From Rhabdophis nuchalis (Eukaryota > Chordata > Lepidosauria > Squamata > Natricidae): DNA of 64,000 nucleotides. How positions within the stretch are numbered: the first letter of the stretch is position 1; each line of letters starts with the position of its first letter. The position numbers and the translations under genes were made by a program. Below are positions 47,369 to 61,291 of the stretch, one piece after another. Below the pieces are notes generated by a model. It did no database searches and had not been told where the DNA came from. It saw only the letters and a list, made by a program, of their open reading frames with translations. Location: contig CM077649.1 of assembly GCA_039707465.1 (NCBI GenBank), positions 16,384,001-16,448,000 on the forward strand, written 5' to 3'.

Positions 47369-47681
47369 CAGGGGTCCCCAACCCCCAGTCCGCGGACCGG
47401 TGCCAGTCCGTGGCTTGATAGGAATCGGGCCGCAGGGCCGGAGAAGAGGAGGAGGGAGGAGGAGGAGCCCCCTGGGCAGAGAGAGCACAGGCGCGGTTGC
47501 TTGCACCATTGGGGGCTGAGAGGGGCGAGTGAGCTGACTCACCCCCCCCTGCACATGCATGCGCCACCTGTTCCCCCTCCCCCCACTCCCCCTCTATGCC
47601 GGCCGAGCCATGCCCACCGGTCCGCGGAATTTTCTTTAAAATGAAACCGGTCCCTGGTGCCAAAAAGGTTGGGGACCCCTG
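47369..47681 (+). mobile_element. hAT non-autonomous element (CAGGGGTCCCCAACCCCC ends)
   Basis: A 313-bp relative of the element at 5,634. Ends CAGGGGTCCCCAACC / GGTTGGGGACCCCTG, subterminal CGGACCGGT and AAACCGGTCCCTGGTG, exact 8-bp duplication GCCTAACG (47,361-47,368 and 47,682-47,689). It lacks the purine expansion and the ACAATTGAG module. Confidence 0.92.
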
Positions 47682-47689
47682 GCCTAACG

Positions 47690-48794
47690 CCATCTTAAAC
47701 TATATTTGGGAGGGGGGATTCAGGGGGGAAAAACATCTCTACATAACTTGTTAACCTTGCAAAACCATCTTTGCCTTCTCCCTGAGTAGGCATTCCTTTA
47801 TACACTGCTTTTGATTATTTAAAGTTTTCCTCCTCCTTCTGAGAATCCTATCATCGCTCTTTTTTTTTTTCTGAGTTCATTCACATATTCTTTATATATT
47901 CATACCCAAACCACCCCATTAACTTTTTTTTCACATTGGTCACTCATTTTATATTGACACAATTTATTTTCATTCATCGTCCATTCATTTTTGACCCCAG
48001 ATGACACATGCATGCTTCAAAACTCACCCATTACCACCACATTCACGTTAAATTTTTGTTTCTTGTGACGTAGCTAAGTATCACTTCCAGGAACAAAGAC
48101 AGAAGCACACAATTATATATCTTGATTTTTACTTACTTTGACACACATTCACCCATGTCATCAAACTACGTTACTTGTTATTTTCCTAAAAGAATATCCA
48201 TATCCTCATCATTAGTAAACATTTATCTACTTGTTCCAGTTAACTTGTGTGTGTGTTCAAATATACACACACATTCACATTTCCTGCCAACATACCTCTA
48301 ACATCATCACAAACATTCTTTGCACAGTGATCCACAAATACATTAAATAATCCTTGTTTCTCTCTCTCTATCGCTCTCTAATTACTCAGTGTTTATTTAT
48401 TCATTCTTGGATTTAATTATTTAGTGTTTAATTATTTTCTAAAAATGCAATTTACTTTCATTCATGTTATACTTCCATCATATATTACTCTTAAGCCATT
48501 TGGCGATAATCCTTCAACTCCATTTCTTTGAAAAATTCCATTATTTTATTCTACTTATCATATACTTTCTCTAAATCAAACTAATTTAATTATCTATCAT
48601 TTGTTGAAGAGCAAAAAAGTACCATTCAGCTTGTACTTCTTTCAATCAGAATTCTGCCAAACTCAACCGATTAATTTTTCAAGCTGCTTCAGGGGGAAAT
48701 AAATTCAGAATCTGATTCCAATCTTACTTCTGGCCTCCCAGCTTCAACCTGGGAATTAGATTACTGGATTCACTGTCAGGTCTATTTGTAATAA
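47690..48794. other. Intron 9 segment, no feature recognised
   Basis: Pyrimidine-rich on the + strand (ATTCAT/TTTC-rich), no gene. Confidence 0.4.
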
Positions 48795-48965
48795 ATTAAA
48801 GTGTGAACAAGGTGATAGACCCAGTAAGACTGTGAGTTGTAGTTCCACTAGGCATGATGGCTAACTAGGTGGCTTTGGGCCAGTCATTCTTTCTCAGCCC
48901 AATTTACCTCACAGGATTGCTGTTGTTGGGAAAATAGGATGAGAAAGGACTATTGGTATGTTCAT
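48795..48965 (+). mobile_element. Degraded SINE fragment
   Basis: Contains TGGCTTTGGGCCAGTCATTC, TTACCTCACAGGATTGCTGT and an AATAGGATGAGAAAGG tail, the body of the SINE also seen at 30,502. Confidence 0.55.
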
Positions 48966-51626
48966 CATCTTGTGTATTTTTCCTAAACTTTGTAAAACAG
49001 TGATGGATACTACTGGGAGTGAAAAGTGAACAAAGTCAACCTCACATTGAGACTGATCATCAGATGGCAATTAGTACATCAAACAATTTTTTTTTTTCTC
49101 CTGGTAAACAATCATCTTCATCTGAGGGAAAAATGATAATAATTGAGCATTCTCTGTAGCAGCTCCTCTTTGGAGTAGTTTTTCCTCTGTAGTTCATGTG
49201 GCTCCCACTCTCATAGCTTTCCAGAAGCAGGAAAAATATCTTTATATTTAGCCCCTATTTTATATAAGTCTAGCATTTATTTTATTCATTATTTTAATAA
49301 TTTTCATTCTGATTTTGCAGTCTGTTTTATTATGCAAATTCTATAAGCTGCCCAAACTCTGCTTCTTCATTAGCAGACATATAAATAAAATAAATAAATC
49401 TGTCTAGGTTGTATGTATTCAATCTTGTGACATTTTGCTTCATGTGAGGGAACAATAACAGCATTTTTCTAGTCCTCAAGCACAGCTACAGATTTGAGAT
49501 ACATGCTGAACAATCTCTCCTTAAGCAAAAATATTTTAACATCTCTCTAGTTACATATTTTAATATGTCTCCAGTTACATTGTCAGCATATGCATCCTTA
49601 AATTATTTTAACCTTCTCATAATATTTATGATTATTTTCATCATTTGGTTTTGACATTAACATTTGCAGAATTCATTTCAATTCCACTGTTTGACATACC
49701 ACCATGTTAATCTCTAATATACTTCTTCCATCATTCTGAAATAATATTTTTTCTTAATTATGTTCACTATGCTGTAGGACCCTTGGGTAGCCCTTTCTAT
49801 CCACTTCCTAATTTTTCTTTTGCATTTGCACTGTCTCTTTTATCCTAATAATTTGTTGACAAACTATATTTTCTGCTATATATACATTGTGTAATCTGAT
49901 GGTTTCTAATTGGGGTGTTATTTGACTTGATTTTTACTGAACTTTTATTGCCATCAGTCAAGAGACCCATTATGTCATTTTCCTGGTGAAAACACTACAT
50001 AATGATATTCTTGAAGATCTACTAGTGTCCTATGCTACTTGTTCAACAAAATGTAGATTCAGATGTGTCTTATTTGACGGACTTACATATGATTTTCTGG
50101 AAGCTTAGATGTGAGTCTGTCTATCACTGGTTATCTCAGTAAAGATCTCATAGGCACGAAGTATAAAAATATAAACTATAAACCTGATCAAGTGGGTGCT
50201 CAGTGAGTTATTGGAAGAAATATGTCCATTGTCAAATTTTAGCATTTGTAGTTTTGCCTCCCAAAAGTGATTTCATTGATTTGCTGTAGCTGTGGCTATA
50301 GGCTGACCCTTGAGGGATCTGCTCTAATGGTTAATCTTGAATTGGATAATTATCATTTTTCACTGCAAGTTTCTGAAAACATTTCTGTTTTTCTGATTTT
50401 TTTCTTTAGGCCTTGCTCCAGTTTCTCTTCTAACTCTTAAAACCGAGGAATAATGTTGACAGATTAATTGCCCTTTGTTATGTAGTTTCCCTATTTGCTA
50501 GGTGACAAATGGTTATTCAACCTGTTTATATCTGAGTCAGATCTTTAAAAATTCACCCACTCACTGAAATATGACATTAATGAAATCACGTTATTAATCT
50601 TCAAAGCAAATATAAGTCATGGAAAATTATTCCTTTCCTCTGAACAAAAAGACCTCCAGTCCTATTATTTGTATTAGTAAATAACCTTAATGGAGTCTCC
50701 CCTGAGTAAATAGTTCCTGGGGTGGATCTCCCTTATCTACCATAAACAAGAAGAGTCAAGAATAATCACTTTTCCCCCAAATGCTACTCAATCCCTGAAG
50801 CTGGTGTTTACACTGCAAAAAGAATAACTGACTAATCATTGCCAGCTATACTATACTGTAGTTCCTCTGCTACAATTCCATTAAACTCCAATACCATTAA
50901 ACCTGAAGATGAAATTATGCAAGGTTGATTTTATAACTATGTCATTCCATTTTGTAATTTCAATTCACACAACTAGATAGTGTCATATTTCATTGAAGTT
51001 CTTCAAGACCAAATCATTTATAATGTTCTGTAAATATTAGTCAAGACCGTCAGGTTGGGAAATCACCTCTCTTTTCAGCTTCAGTTTTCCCACTCAGCTT
51101 CAATTTTCTAAGTGTCATTGATCAGTGAACATTTTATGAATTCCATCATTAGAATAGTCAAGGAATCACTGCTTTCAAAGAGAAAAAATGATTGGTGATT
51201 ATGCCTGTTAGCATACTCTTGGGTTTTGGTGGGGTTTTTTTTTTGAAAATCAGGTTTTCATTTTCCATTTTCAAAACATTCATTAAAACGACAAAAGCAA
51301 CATGTACAACTCATGTATTCTAAAATAAAGTAGTTCTGGTAACTAATATGCAACTAACATCACTCCCTTATAATTAATCCATCTCAGCAGTGTATTTCAT
51401 GTAACTGATTGTGTTGACAATCCATCATCTTGTAGATTGGTAATTTCAAATATGTCTGGTCCATGCCTTTAGTATCTGTTATGGCTGCTGTTTTAGTCTG
51501 CTGCTGTGATGTGAATCATAAATAAAATTTCCACAACAGAATACACATTCATACACATTCATTTGTATAAAGACATTTTCCTAACATTACTGATTAGCAG
51601 TCATATATCCAATTTCTTCTATATAG
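48966..51626. other. End of intron 9, no feature recognised
   Basis: About 2.6 kb of AT-rich intron without a clear repeat or gene. Confidence 0.4.
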
Positions 51627-51740
51627 ATTGGAATTTGGAACTCAAACCGTGGCCTTAATATGACTAACAGCAATAAAGACCGGTCTACTAATATAACAGA
51701 TTCACTAGCAAACCGGACACTCATAGTCACCACTATTTTG
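51627..51740 (+). CDS. GRIK1: GRIK1 exon 10, linker to the ligand-binding domain
   Basis: A 114-nt phase 0-0 exon of 38 codons, [20 protein letters not shown] followed by [18 protein letters not shown]. The acceptor is TTCTATATAG and the donor TTG|GTAAGT. It links the amino-terminal domain to S1. Its last residues (TLIVTTIL) are the first strand of the glutamate-binding domain. Three N-glycosylation sequons (NMT, NIT, NRT) are visible. GIWNSN and [13 protein letters not shown] are GluK1 signatures. Confidence 0.95.
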
Positions 51741-51939
51741 GTAAGTTCTGGCATATTTTCTGGTTAGTTTTCTTTGCTTTTCTTACAGGTAATATTTGCT
51801 TTGCTAACAGCCTATATAGTTTTTTTAAAAATACATTTTTTTTTATTAATCACAAACTTGTATTACAGATGCTCTCAGTACAATGTACTGTAGTACTAGC
51901 ATCACAAGAATTGGGGATTTAACTAGTGTAGGTATAAAC

Positions 51940-52125
51940 CAGAGGTCTCATTCTCGAGGTCCACGGGCCAATTGCAGCCCGCAGGACGGTATCTTGTGGC
52001 CCCCAGCGTGATATGAAAGTATAATATTAGTGCAGCCCGCAGGGGGGGTAGACCTCTGTGGAATCCCATACTCACCCAGACTCTGCCTCCAGCGGCCCCC
52101 AGGTAAATTGAGTTTGAGACCCCTG
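51940..52125. mobile_element. hAT MITE (TTGAGTTTGAGACCCCTG end)
   Basis: Ends CAGAGGTCTCATTCTCGAGG and TTGAGTTTGAGACCCCTG. Flanks GTATAAAC and GCATAAGC differ by two transitions, consistent with an aged 8-bp duplication. It lies 200 bp after exon 10. Confidence 0.82.
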
Positions 52126-52133
52126 GCATAAGC

Positions 52134-53404
52134 CCTTATCGATGTCACACATACAATTTAACAGCACATATACTCTGAGGTAATCATCTAAATCTTGTCA
52201 CAGATTAAATTGTTTTATATTTTATAAACCCCATATTTCTGAAGCATACGTTCCTATTTTTCTTCCTAATGTCACCAAACAATTTTAGCCAAGTTCACTT
52301 ATTTGTTTAAAGCCAATGCATTATAACATACTGTAGAAGGAGTGTTTGGGGCTATGATGAAATGTGTTCGTGTTTTATTTAAAAGCCAAGTTTGAGAAAC
52401 CAATCTTGAGAAGAAAATGAAAAGAAATAGATGTGTCTATATTCTACCCCTGAATAATAGTGGATATACACTATATATAAAATTGAGATTGACAGTCTGA
52501 TGCCCAGGAATATCACTGGTTGCTATGTCCCTTTAAAAAACAACAAAGAATGTTAAGATGGTCAATAACTCATAAATTACCTAATTCTTGAAAGATTCTC
52601 ATATAAAGTATGCTCTCATTAGACTTTGGCTATTTTAAAATTTAACTTATTTTATTTATTATGTTTTTAGAATGTTTTTAACATTGTGTGAAATGACTCA
52701 ATGGTATCTTGGTCCTAAAAACATATAGCTTACTGCAATGTCAAGATGAATCTATCTAAAACAGCAAGTTTAGATCTTTCATGAAACATCAGCAATTCTT
52801 CATTATTATTACTATTTTCTTATCACTGGAGAAACTGACAAATTAATGTAGGATTTTCCATTGAATTTACCAGGGTGATATGGTTGCACCTTAATGTGAG
52901 TGAATGACCACATGCTGCTGCATCTTGGGCAGCAGTACATCCTAATATCACAATAACAATATTAATCTTAGAAAATACTATCTCAGTATTTCCTATTTAA
53001 TTACCTGTTCCATACACTGTACAACTAGACAGGAAACCTCAAGGTGGTTTTGAGTATGGAGTTTTCTCTTGTTTAATAACTTGGGTCTAAATTATCATAC
53101 TGTGATCCTAACAACTGTATGATTTAGTACATCCTAAGATTTTCAGTTGTTTTTAGTATGTGAACGAATATATTGATCAATGAATCCTTGCAAACTGGTT
53201 TCCTTTTTACAGTCTTAATCAGATTTAGCTATGTGATGACCTCAGAAAACAAATCAAGCTAGATTTGTTTTATTGTTTTACATAATTGATTCAGATAAAA
53301 TGTTGAAATTAAGCTAAGCATCTGTACATTTTAGCATATCACTAATCTTTTTCTGTATTTCAAAAATTGCTGGTTTTACAAATGTCTTCTGTATTTTTAT
53401 ACAG
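52134..53404. other. End of intron 10, no feature recognised
   Basis: AT-rich intron sequence. Confidence 0.4.
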
Positions 53405-53608
53405 GAAGATCCCTATGTCATGTACAAGAAGTCTGACAAACCTCTCTATGGTAATGATAGATTTGAAGGTTACTGCCTGGATTTATTGAAGGAATTATCA
53501 AGTATTTTAGGCTTCATCTATGAAGTAAAACTAGTATCTGATGGAAAATATGGAGCCCAGGATGACAAAGGAGAATGGAATGGAATGGTCAAAGAACTCA
53601 TAGATCAT
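53405..53608 (+). CDS. GRIK1: GRIK1 exon 11, ligand-binding lobe S1
   Basis: A 204-nt phase 0-0 exon of 68 codons from [20 protein letters not shown] to [10 protein letters not shown], between TATACAG and CAT|GTAAGA. This is the first half of S1 of the glutamate-binding clamshell, containing the conserved GNDRFEGYC segment and DGKYGAQ. The 204-nt length, one codon shorter than the GRIK2 counterpart, and DDKGEWNG support GRIK1. Open reading after the donor is intronic. Confidence 0.96.
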
Positions 53609-54024
53609 GTAAGATTGAATTGTCATCTTGGTCATTTTTTTCAGCTCGCATTGATCACTAACAGAAACATATAAACTACTAGACTCCATACTTCTTTTTT
53701 CTCTATAGATTTAAGTACTTATTTGATACAAGAACAAAATTAGAAGGGAGAGATTTTTTTCACAGAAAATCTGCAATCTTAAAAATGTACCTGCAATGCA
53801 ATTCCCTTACTATGAGCCAAGTTATCATGTGATAATTAGGAAAGCAGGTATTTAAGAACTCTGAACACCCTTAACTACAGACATAGAAGGAAGAAAGGGC
53901 TGATGGCCACTTTTCTTCTAATTTTATTCACATTAATGGTTCATATCCCTTGCTTCTCTAGATCAGAGATGATCAAAATGTTGTCCTTCATATCTTGATG
54001 GACCATGACTCCTATCATGTATCA

Positions 54025-54164
54025 CAGGGGTCTCCAACCTTTGCAACTTTAAGTCTGAAGGACTTCAGCTCCCAGAATTCTCCAGCCAGCAAAGCTTTGC
54101 TGGCTGGAGAATTCTGGGAGCTGAAGTCCTTCAGACTTAAAGTTGCAAAGGTTGGAGACCCCTG
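54025..54164. mobile_element. Palindromic hAT MITE, perfect 140-bp palindrome
   Basis: Two 70-bp arms are exact reverse complements with no spacer; the centre is AGCAAAGCTTTGCT. Flanked by the exact 8-bp duplication ATGTATCA (54,017-54,024 and 54,165-54,172). Located in intron 11 of GRIK1. Confidence 0.95.
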
Positions 54165-54172
54165 ATGTATCA

Positions 54173-55516
<1,344 letters not shown>

Positions 55517-55524
55517 CTCTGGAT

Positions 55525-56011
55525 CAGGGGTCCCTAATCTGTGGGCCATGAGGGGATTGAAACCAGGCCTCGGAAACAGCCGGTGAGCGTGCGCCCGCCC
55601 ACCTGCACACATCCTCATTTGTACAAGCAGTCGGCAAGTGCATGCATGCACACTCCATTTATAAGAGTGGCAGGCACACATGCATGCCACATGTGCAAAT
55701 GGAGCTGCAGCTACTGGAACCATCCCCTCTCCATCTCACACTGGCCTGCAAAGCAGGAAGCAATACAATACAATAGCAGAGTTGGAAGGGACCTTGTAGG
55801 TCTTCTAGTCCAACCCCCGGTGTGGGCAGGAACCTTACGCCATTTCAGACAAATGGCTATCTAACATCTTCTTAAAGACTTCCAGGGTTGGGGCATTCAC
55901 AACTTCTGGAGGCAAGCTGTTCCAGAGGTTAATTGTTCTAACTGTTAGGAAATTTCTCCTTAGTTCTAAGTTGGGGAACTCTGCTCTGTTGGGGAACTCT
56001 GGGGAACTCTG
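55525..56011. mobile_element. hAT element with nested CR1 insertion
   Basis: Left end CAGGGGTCCCTAATCTGTGG and right end GTTGGGGAACTCTG-like, flanked by the exact 8-bp duplication CTCTGGAT (55,517-55,524 and 56,012-56,019). A CR1 3' end is nested inside. The right terminus is locally duplicated (GGGGAACTCT occurs three times). Confidence 0.83.
55763..55972 (-). mobile_element. CR1 LINE 3' end nested in a hAT element
   Basis: ATACA-type tail at left, then on the minus strand codons for LELRRNFLTVRTINLWNSLP and APTLEVFKKMLDSHLSEMA. Only about 210 bp long. Confidence 0.85.
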
Positions 56012-56240
56012 CTCTGGATGGATGACAGATATTTCTAACCCAAAGCCTGAGAGATATCCCATTGTAATAAGGCATGTTGTGATCTTGTGATCGTTCATAT
56101 TTGGTCTAACTGTTCTTGCCTCTCATAACAGAGAAGAACAAATATATCATGCCAGTCCAGGTGGAAGATGTTTGTATAATCTGTCTCTATCTAACTTTGG
56201 CACTCCCCCCCACCCCTTACATCTCCCTACATATCCCATG

Positions 56241-56243
<3 letters not shown>

Positions 56244-56322
<79 letters not shown>
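56244..56322 (+). repeat. (GA)n microsatellite
   Basis: About 39 uninterrupted AG/GA dinucleotides in intron 12. The RERERE-type frames here are simple-repeat translation. Confidence 0.97.
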
Positions 56323-56324
<2 letters not shown>

Positions 56325-57187
56325 AGGCAGAATTTTTATCCTGATAAACTGTCTGTAGAATGTTTAACAAAATCTCCAGCAATGCGACGTCCATCTTGAA
56401 AATGTATTGCTATGGAAAGCTACTGAATAGATATGGATAAATAATTTTAATAGCACTGAAGTGATTGTAAAAAGCACAGGTACTATCAAGCTATTATTTT
56501 TTGGCACACCAAACTGCATATTTCATGTAAGGCAATGAAAGAACAATTGTAACAAAAATATCTCAGACCGATATTCTGCTTAGCGTTATGTGTCAAAAGC
56601 AAGGCAGGTAGTGAATTAATGCCTTGATTTTCATGCAAATCTGATACAACGCTCTTGAAAACTACCATTCGCAGCAATAAATGCTTATGAACTATGCTCA
56701 CTGTACTGTGAATCACAGATTTGACTTATTTGTAAATCAACAACTTTGGAATGACTAATAACCCTCTGATCATCATTGCCAGATTTTTCCCCCCTGTGTA
56801 ATGAGGCAAGACTGAAAACTATTCTGTTTTCCCACTGCGAGAAAGATGGATAAAAATCAGCTACCTGGAACCTTTGCTAACAAGGGCTTGATTCCACATT
56901 GAAGAAGTCTAAAATGAATAATAATCTCAAAAGGTTGCCATGCCAACTTGCAGAACACTTCGGACATCTAAATTGCTTCTTACAAAGTGTGTCCTGACTC
57001 CTGGCAAAGATAGGAATTTCCCAAAAAGACATTTTTTCATGGCGCAGGCAATGAAAAGTATTCATTACAAACTTCACTTGCCATATTTCTGGCATAGAGT
57101 GAGTTTGGGGATATGCAAATACTATCCAAAAAGAAAAACTGGCATATCTAGTGTTTTCTTTCCTTTCAATGATGGATAAAGATGTGA
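56323..57187. other. Intron 12 segment, no feature recognised
   Basis: Intron sequence between a microsatellite and a CR1 element. Confidence 0.4.
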
Positions 57188-58019
57188 TACAATACAATAC
57201 AATACAATAGCAGAGTTGGAAGGGACCTTGTAGGTCTTCTAGTCCAACCCCCTGCGTGGGCAGGAACCTTATACCATTTCAGACAAATGGCTATCTAACA
57301 TCTTTTTAAAGACTTCCAGGGTTGGGGCATTCACAACTTCTGGAGGCAAGCTGTTCCAGAGGTTAATTGTTCTAACTGTCAGGAAATTTCTCCTTAGTTC
57401 TAAGTTGCTCCTCTTCTTGATTAGTTTCCACCCATTGCTTCTTGTCCTGCCCCCAGGTGCCTTGGAGAATAGTTTGACTCCCTCTTCTTTGTGGCACCCT
57501 CTGAGATATCGGAACACTGCTATCATGTCTCCCCTGGTCCTTCTCTTCATCAAACTAGACATACCCAGCTCCTGCAGCCGTTCTTCATATGTTTTAGTCT
57601 CCAGTTCCCTAATCATTTTGGTTGCTCTTCTCTGCACTCTTTCCAGAGTCTCCACGTCTTTTCTACATCGTGGCGACCAAAACTGTATGCAGTATTCCAA
57701 GTGTGGCCTTACCAAGGCACCATACAGTGGCATTAACACTTCACGTGATCTAGATTCTATCCCTCTGTTTATGCAGCCTAGAACTGTGTTGGCTTTTTTG
57801 GCAGCTGCTGCACACTGCTGGCTCATATTTAAATGGTTGTCCACTAAGATTCCTAGATCCCTCTCACAGTTGCTACTATTGAGCAAGGTACCACCTATAC
57901 TGTACCTGTGCATTTTGTTTTTCTTGCCTAAATGTAGAACCTTACTTTTTTCACCATTGAATTTCATTTTATTAGATAGTGTGATCATTTTACAGTTTTC
58001 ATTAGATGACAAAAGTATT
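57188..58019 (-). mobile_element. CR1 LINE 3' end with open C-terminal frame
   Basis: Tail (ATACA)n at 57,188-57,208. A 247-codon open frame on the minus strand (57,269-58,012) encodes the CR1 post-RT region: GEKSKVLHLGKKNKMHRYSI, RDLGILVDNHLNMSQQCAAA, LVRPHLEYCIQFWSPRCRKD, ERVQRRATKMIRELE, ending LDSHLSEMV. 5' truncated, no catalytic YADD. Confidence 0.92.
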
Positions 58020-58725
58020 CAGTGAGGCCCAATTAGAAGCATTCACTCTCTTTTCATTCTTATTTCTAAATGTTGTTTTTAATTATCTTCAGAGTTAAAA
58101 GATTTGTGCTTATATTTCTATGATGTAGCTACAAAACCAAACAAGGCAGCTTTCGCTTATGGTACTTTCATTCAAGTATCTCTTTGTCACCAAGTTTCTT
58201 AGTTTATTTAATAGCCCCATTCTTCTTGTGAAAGCTGTTTTCGAAAGGTCCTTCATATAGGTCCCATATGTGAATTTTGGGTTCTGTTTATGGAAAAAAA
58301 TGTATTGAGAAATGGAAAATAGAAGTATACTAATAACAAATATACCTTTGGCATATACAATTTCTACTGATTGCATATTCAAATGATATAAAATCAGGAA
58401 CCTTCTACTCGTAGCTCCAAATTGCTTTTACATTTCACTTTCCATAAGGTTGTCATGGCTGTAACTGATTAAAAGGCTGTACTTTGGAGAATAAATGAGT
58501 AACTGTGAAATTAATTTTAAAAAATAGAATTAGAAATATTTTTAGAAGATAGAATTTTAAAACAGCAGAATAAGAACACATGTAAGATGTATTGGCAATT
58601 TGAGACATTAATTGATGAAGTATCTGATGCCTTGAACTACAAGTAAAAGTTAGAATTTATTTTATATCCTACACCCAATGCAAAGCTTCATTCTGATATT
58701 TTCTTAACACCTCCAAAGGAATTTA
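58020..58725. other. Intron 12 segment, no feature recognised
   Basis: AT-rich intron sequence. Confidence 0.4.
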
Positions 58726-58727
58726 TA

Positions 58728-58968
58728 CAGTGATCCCTCGTTTTTTGCGGCTTCATTTTTTGCGGCTTCAGTGCGTCGCGGGTTTTTCAAAAATAAAGAA
58801 TAGAAAAAAAATGCATTGGTAGGAGGCAAGCGCCCCCTAGTGCTTGCTTTAAACGATGTCCACCAACTCAAGTTTCCGGTATAGTGTATTGCGAATCCTA
58901 CTTCGCGGTTTTTCAGTTTCCGCGGAAGGTTCCGGTCCCCATTAACCGCGAAAAACGAGGGATTACTG
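58728..58968. mobile_element. Tigger-like MITE
   Basis: Ends CAGTGATCCCTCGTTTTTTG and AAAAACGAGGGATTACTG, inverted repeats with subterminal GCGG words, flanked by TA (58,726-58,727 and 58,969-58,970). The ends match the pogo/Tigger pattern CAGT..TCCCTCG. No transposase. Confidence 0.87.
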
Positions 58969-58970
58969 TA

Positions 58971-59931
58971 TATGCATAATTTTGTGCAACTGGTGACTTC
59001 AGAATTAGACGTTAATCCAATTTTATTTGTTTCTTCCATAACAACTTCAATAAAATATGTTAACGTCCTCAGGCTTTCACTAGAGTGAATAAAAGAAAGG
59101 TAACTGGATTAGGCATCATATTTAAAAGCTGTTCAAATAATATTAGTTGTTTCATTTTTTTATTTTCTGCAATTTATAAAGGTGGTGATTTGTTTTTAAA
59201 TAAATAAATAATATATTTTATATTTTTAAAGCTGGGAACAGGAAAGTTGATAGTGAAATATAACCTCTATAAAAAGTCAGCACCTACATGAATTTTGTCT
59301 GATATTTATACTAGGCTTCAAAATGGCAAAGAAGCATTTTCTTTTGGTGTAATTAGATAGTTGTTCTTTCCACTCTTCCAGTTTGCTGTTAGAAACCAGC
59401 TACAACATGTGCACTATAAATATTATAAATCATTTGGAGTATGGCATAGGTTGGTGTGAATTTCAAATGTAGATCCATAGCTGATCTAATTGGCAAGCTA
59501 GTAGATTGGGTCTTAAATTATGACAATGGTAACTGAGGACTGAAAGTCCCAGGTTCGAAGGCTGCAATAAAATATGTATATATGCATAATAAAAATAGAT
59601 GGTCCCCATCCCTTCAAGCCCTGAGAAGAATGTCTCCCTATTCAACATTATACTTTGTAAGTACAGGATATTGGTCAAAAGCAGAATAATTCATAAAATA
59701 CTATACTGTAAAATGATAATTTCAATATAATTTGAACTTGGAAATTTTTACTGACTGCTTAAAAAACTGCTGGAAAGAGGATTGGTTAGGCATGGAAATT
59801 CCACAACTATTTTCCAATGTCTACTATGGTATGTTATGCTTTGCTTTGTTTTATTTTGCTCTGTTTACTTCCTTTTTTTGTTGAAAGTCACTTAGTTGAG
59901 TTGGGTGGCTATAGAAATTAAATCTAGAGAT
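58971..59931. other. Intron 12 segment
   Basis: A GGTTCGAAGGC word at about 59,553 may be a SINE remnant. Nothing else seen. Confidence 0.35.
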
Positions 59932-60206
59932 GCAGTAGCTCAGTGGCTAAGACATTGAGCTTGTCAATGAGACAATGGTTTGAATCCCTAGCACCACGTA
60001 ATGGAGTGAGCTCCCATTACTTGTTCCAGCTTCTGCTAACCTAGCAGTTTGAAAGCATGTAAAAAAAATGCAAGTAGAAAAATAGTGACCACCTTTGGTG
60101 GGAAGGTAACAGCGTTCTGTGCACCTTCGGTGTTTAGTCATGCCAGCCACATGACTATGGCTCTTCGGCTTTGAAATGGAGATGAGCACTGCCCCCTACA
60201 TTAAAA
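59932..60206 (+). mobile_element. tRNA-derived squamate SINE
   Basis: tRNA-like head (GCAGTAGCTCAGTGGCTAAG and GGTTTGAATCCCTAGC) followed by the body TGGAGTGAGCTCCCATTACT, GGTGGGAAGGTAACAGCG, GTTTAGTCATGCCAGCC and ATGGAGATGAGCACTGCCCC. A degraded relative lies at 40,632. Confidence 0.82.
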
Positions 60207-60815
60207 ATCTCAATATTGCCTTTTAAGTTGAAGCATATTCTGTCTCAACGCTGGCACAGTCCTGTTGTTACCATAATTAGATCCTGTGTTGTTGATTAAA
60301 ATGTTTATTTTAATTTTGAATTTCAAATTCAAGAGCTTGATGGAGTATTTTTAAATGGTACTTTTCATATAATGCATGTGAGATGTTTTCTTGAATAGCC
60401 ATCTCATTTTGATTTTTTTAATTACCTATTATACTGATGATTATATTATTTAACTAACAGCATCCTAAACTACAAACCGTTTCAATCAGTACCTTCATTA
60501 TTATCTATGTTCATTGCTTCGTGTCTAACACAATGCTCAGTAACAAGAATGCTTATAACAAAGAATGCATATATTCAAAGCTTAAGTATATAGTTAAGTA
60601 GCTATTGTATTGGCATGGTATTGTCAATTAAGGCCATATTTATAATAAGGAAAATATGTCCTGCAACTCGGAAATTATCCATCTGCAATCATATATAGAT
60701 AAAGAATTTAAAATAATTTTGCTGATTTTAAAATAATTTTGCATAGCAATTCTAAAAATTAAAACAAAATATTAATACTATAGACATTTATTGTTCTTAT
60801 TCCAAGAAGGCTTGT
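60207..60815. other. Intron 12 segment, no feature recognised
   Basis: AT-rich intron sequence. Confidence 0.4.
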
Positions 60816-61291
60816 TAATTAATTAATTTATTAATTTATTACATTTATGAACCGCCCCCTCTCCCCGAAGGGACTCGGGGCGGTGTACAGGAAAATTAAA
60901 AAACCATCTAAGAACATACAATACATAACAAAGTTAAAAACGAATTAAATTACCCTGTACTAAAATTTAAGAACATTAAAATTGCAACCCATTAAAACCA
61001 AATAGACAATTTGAAAATACAGACTGGGGCGAGAAGCGTAAATTAGGCCAAGCCGGCCTGATGGAACAAATAAGTTTTTACTTTTTGGCGGAAAGCACGG
61101 AGATCTGTGGTCGTTCTAATATCCGGGGGTAGGTCGTTCCAGAGGGTCGGGCCCATCACAGAGAAGGCCTTTCCCTTGGGTGTCGCCCGCTGGCATTGCC
61201 TGGTGGACAGCACCTGGAGAAGTCCCTCTCTGTGTGAGCGAATCGGACGAAGGGATGTATGGGGCAGGATGCGATCCCGCAAATAACTAGG
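60816..61291 (-). mobile_element. L3/CR1-like LINE 3' fragment
   Basis: TTAA-rich tail, terminal hairpin (ACCGCCCCCTCTCCCCGAAG), 3' UTR and the last 79 codons of the ORF (ending VKTYLFHQAGLA). 5' truncated near 61,291. Confidence 0.86.

Noticed and set aside
57405..58025. Plus-strand open frame of 206 codons
   Set aside because: Antisense shadow of the CR1 C-terminal ORF on the minus strand.
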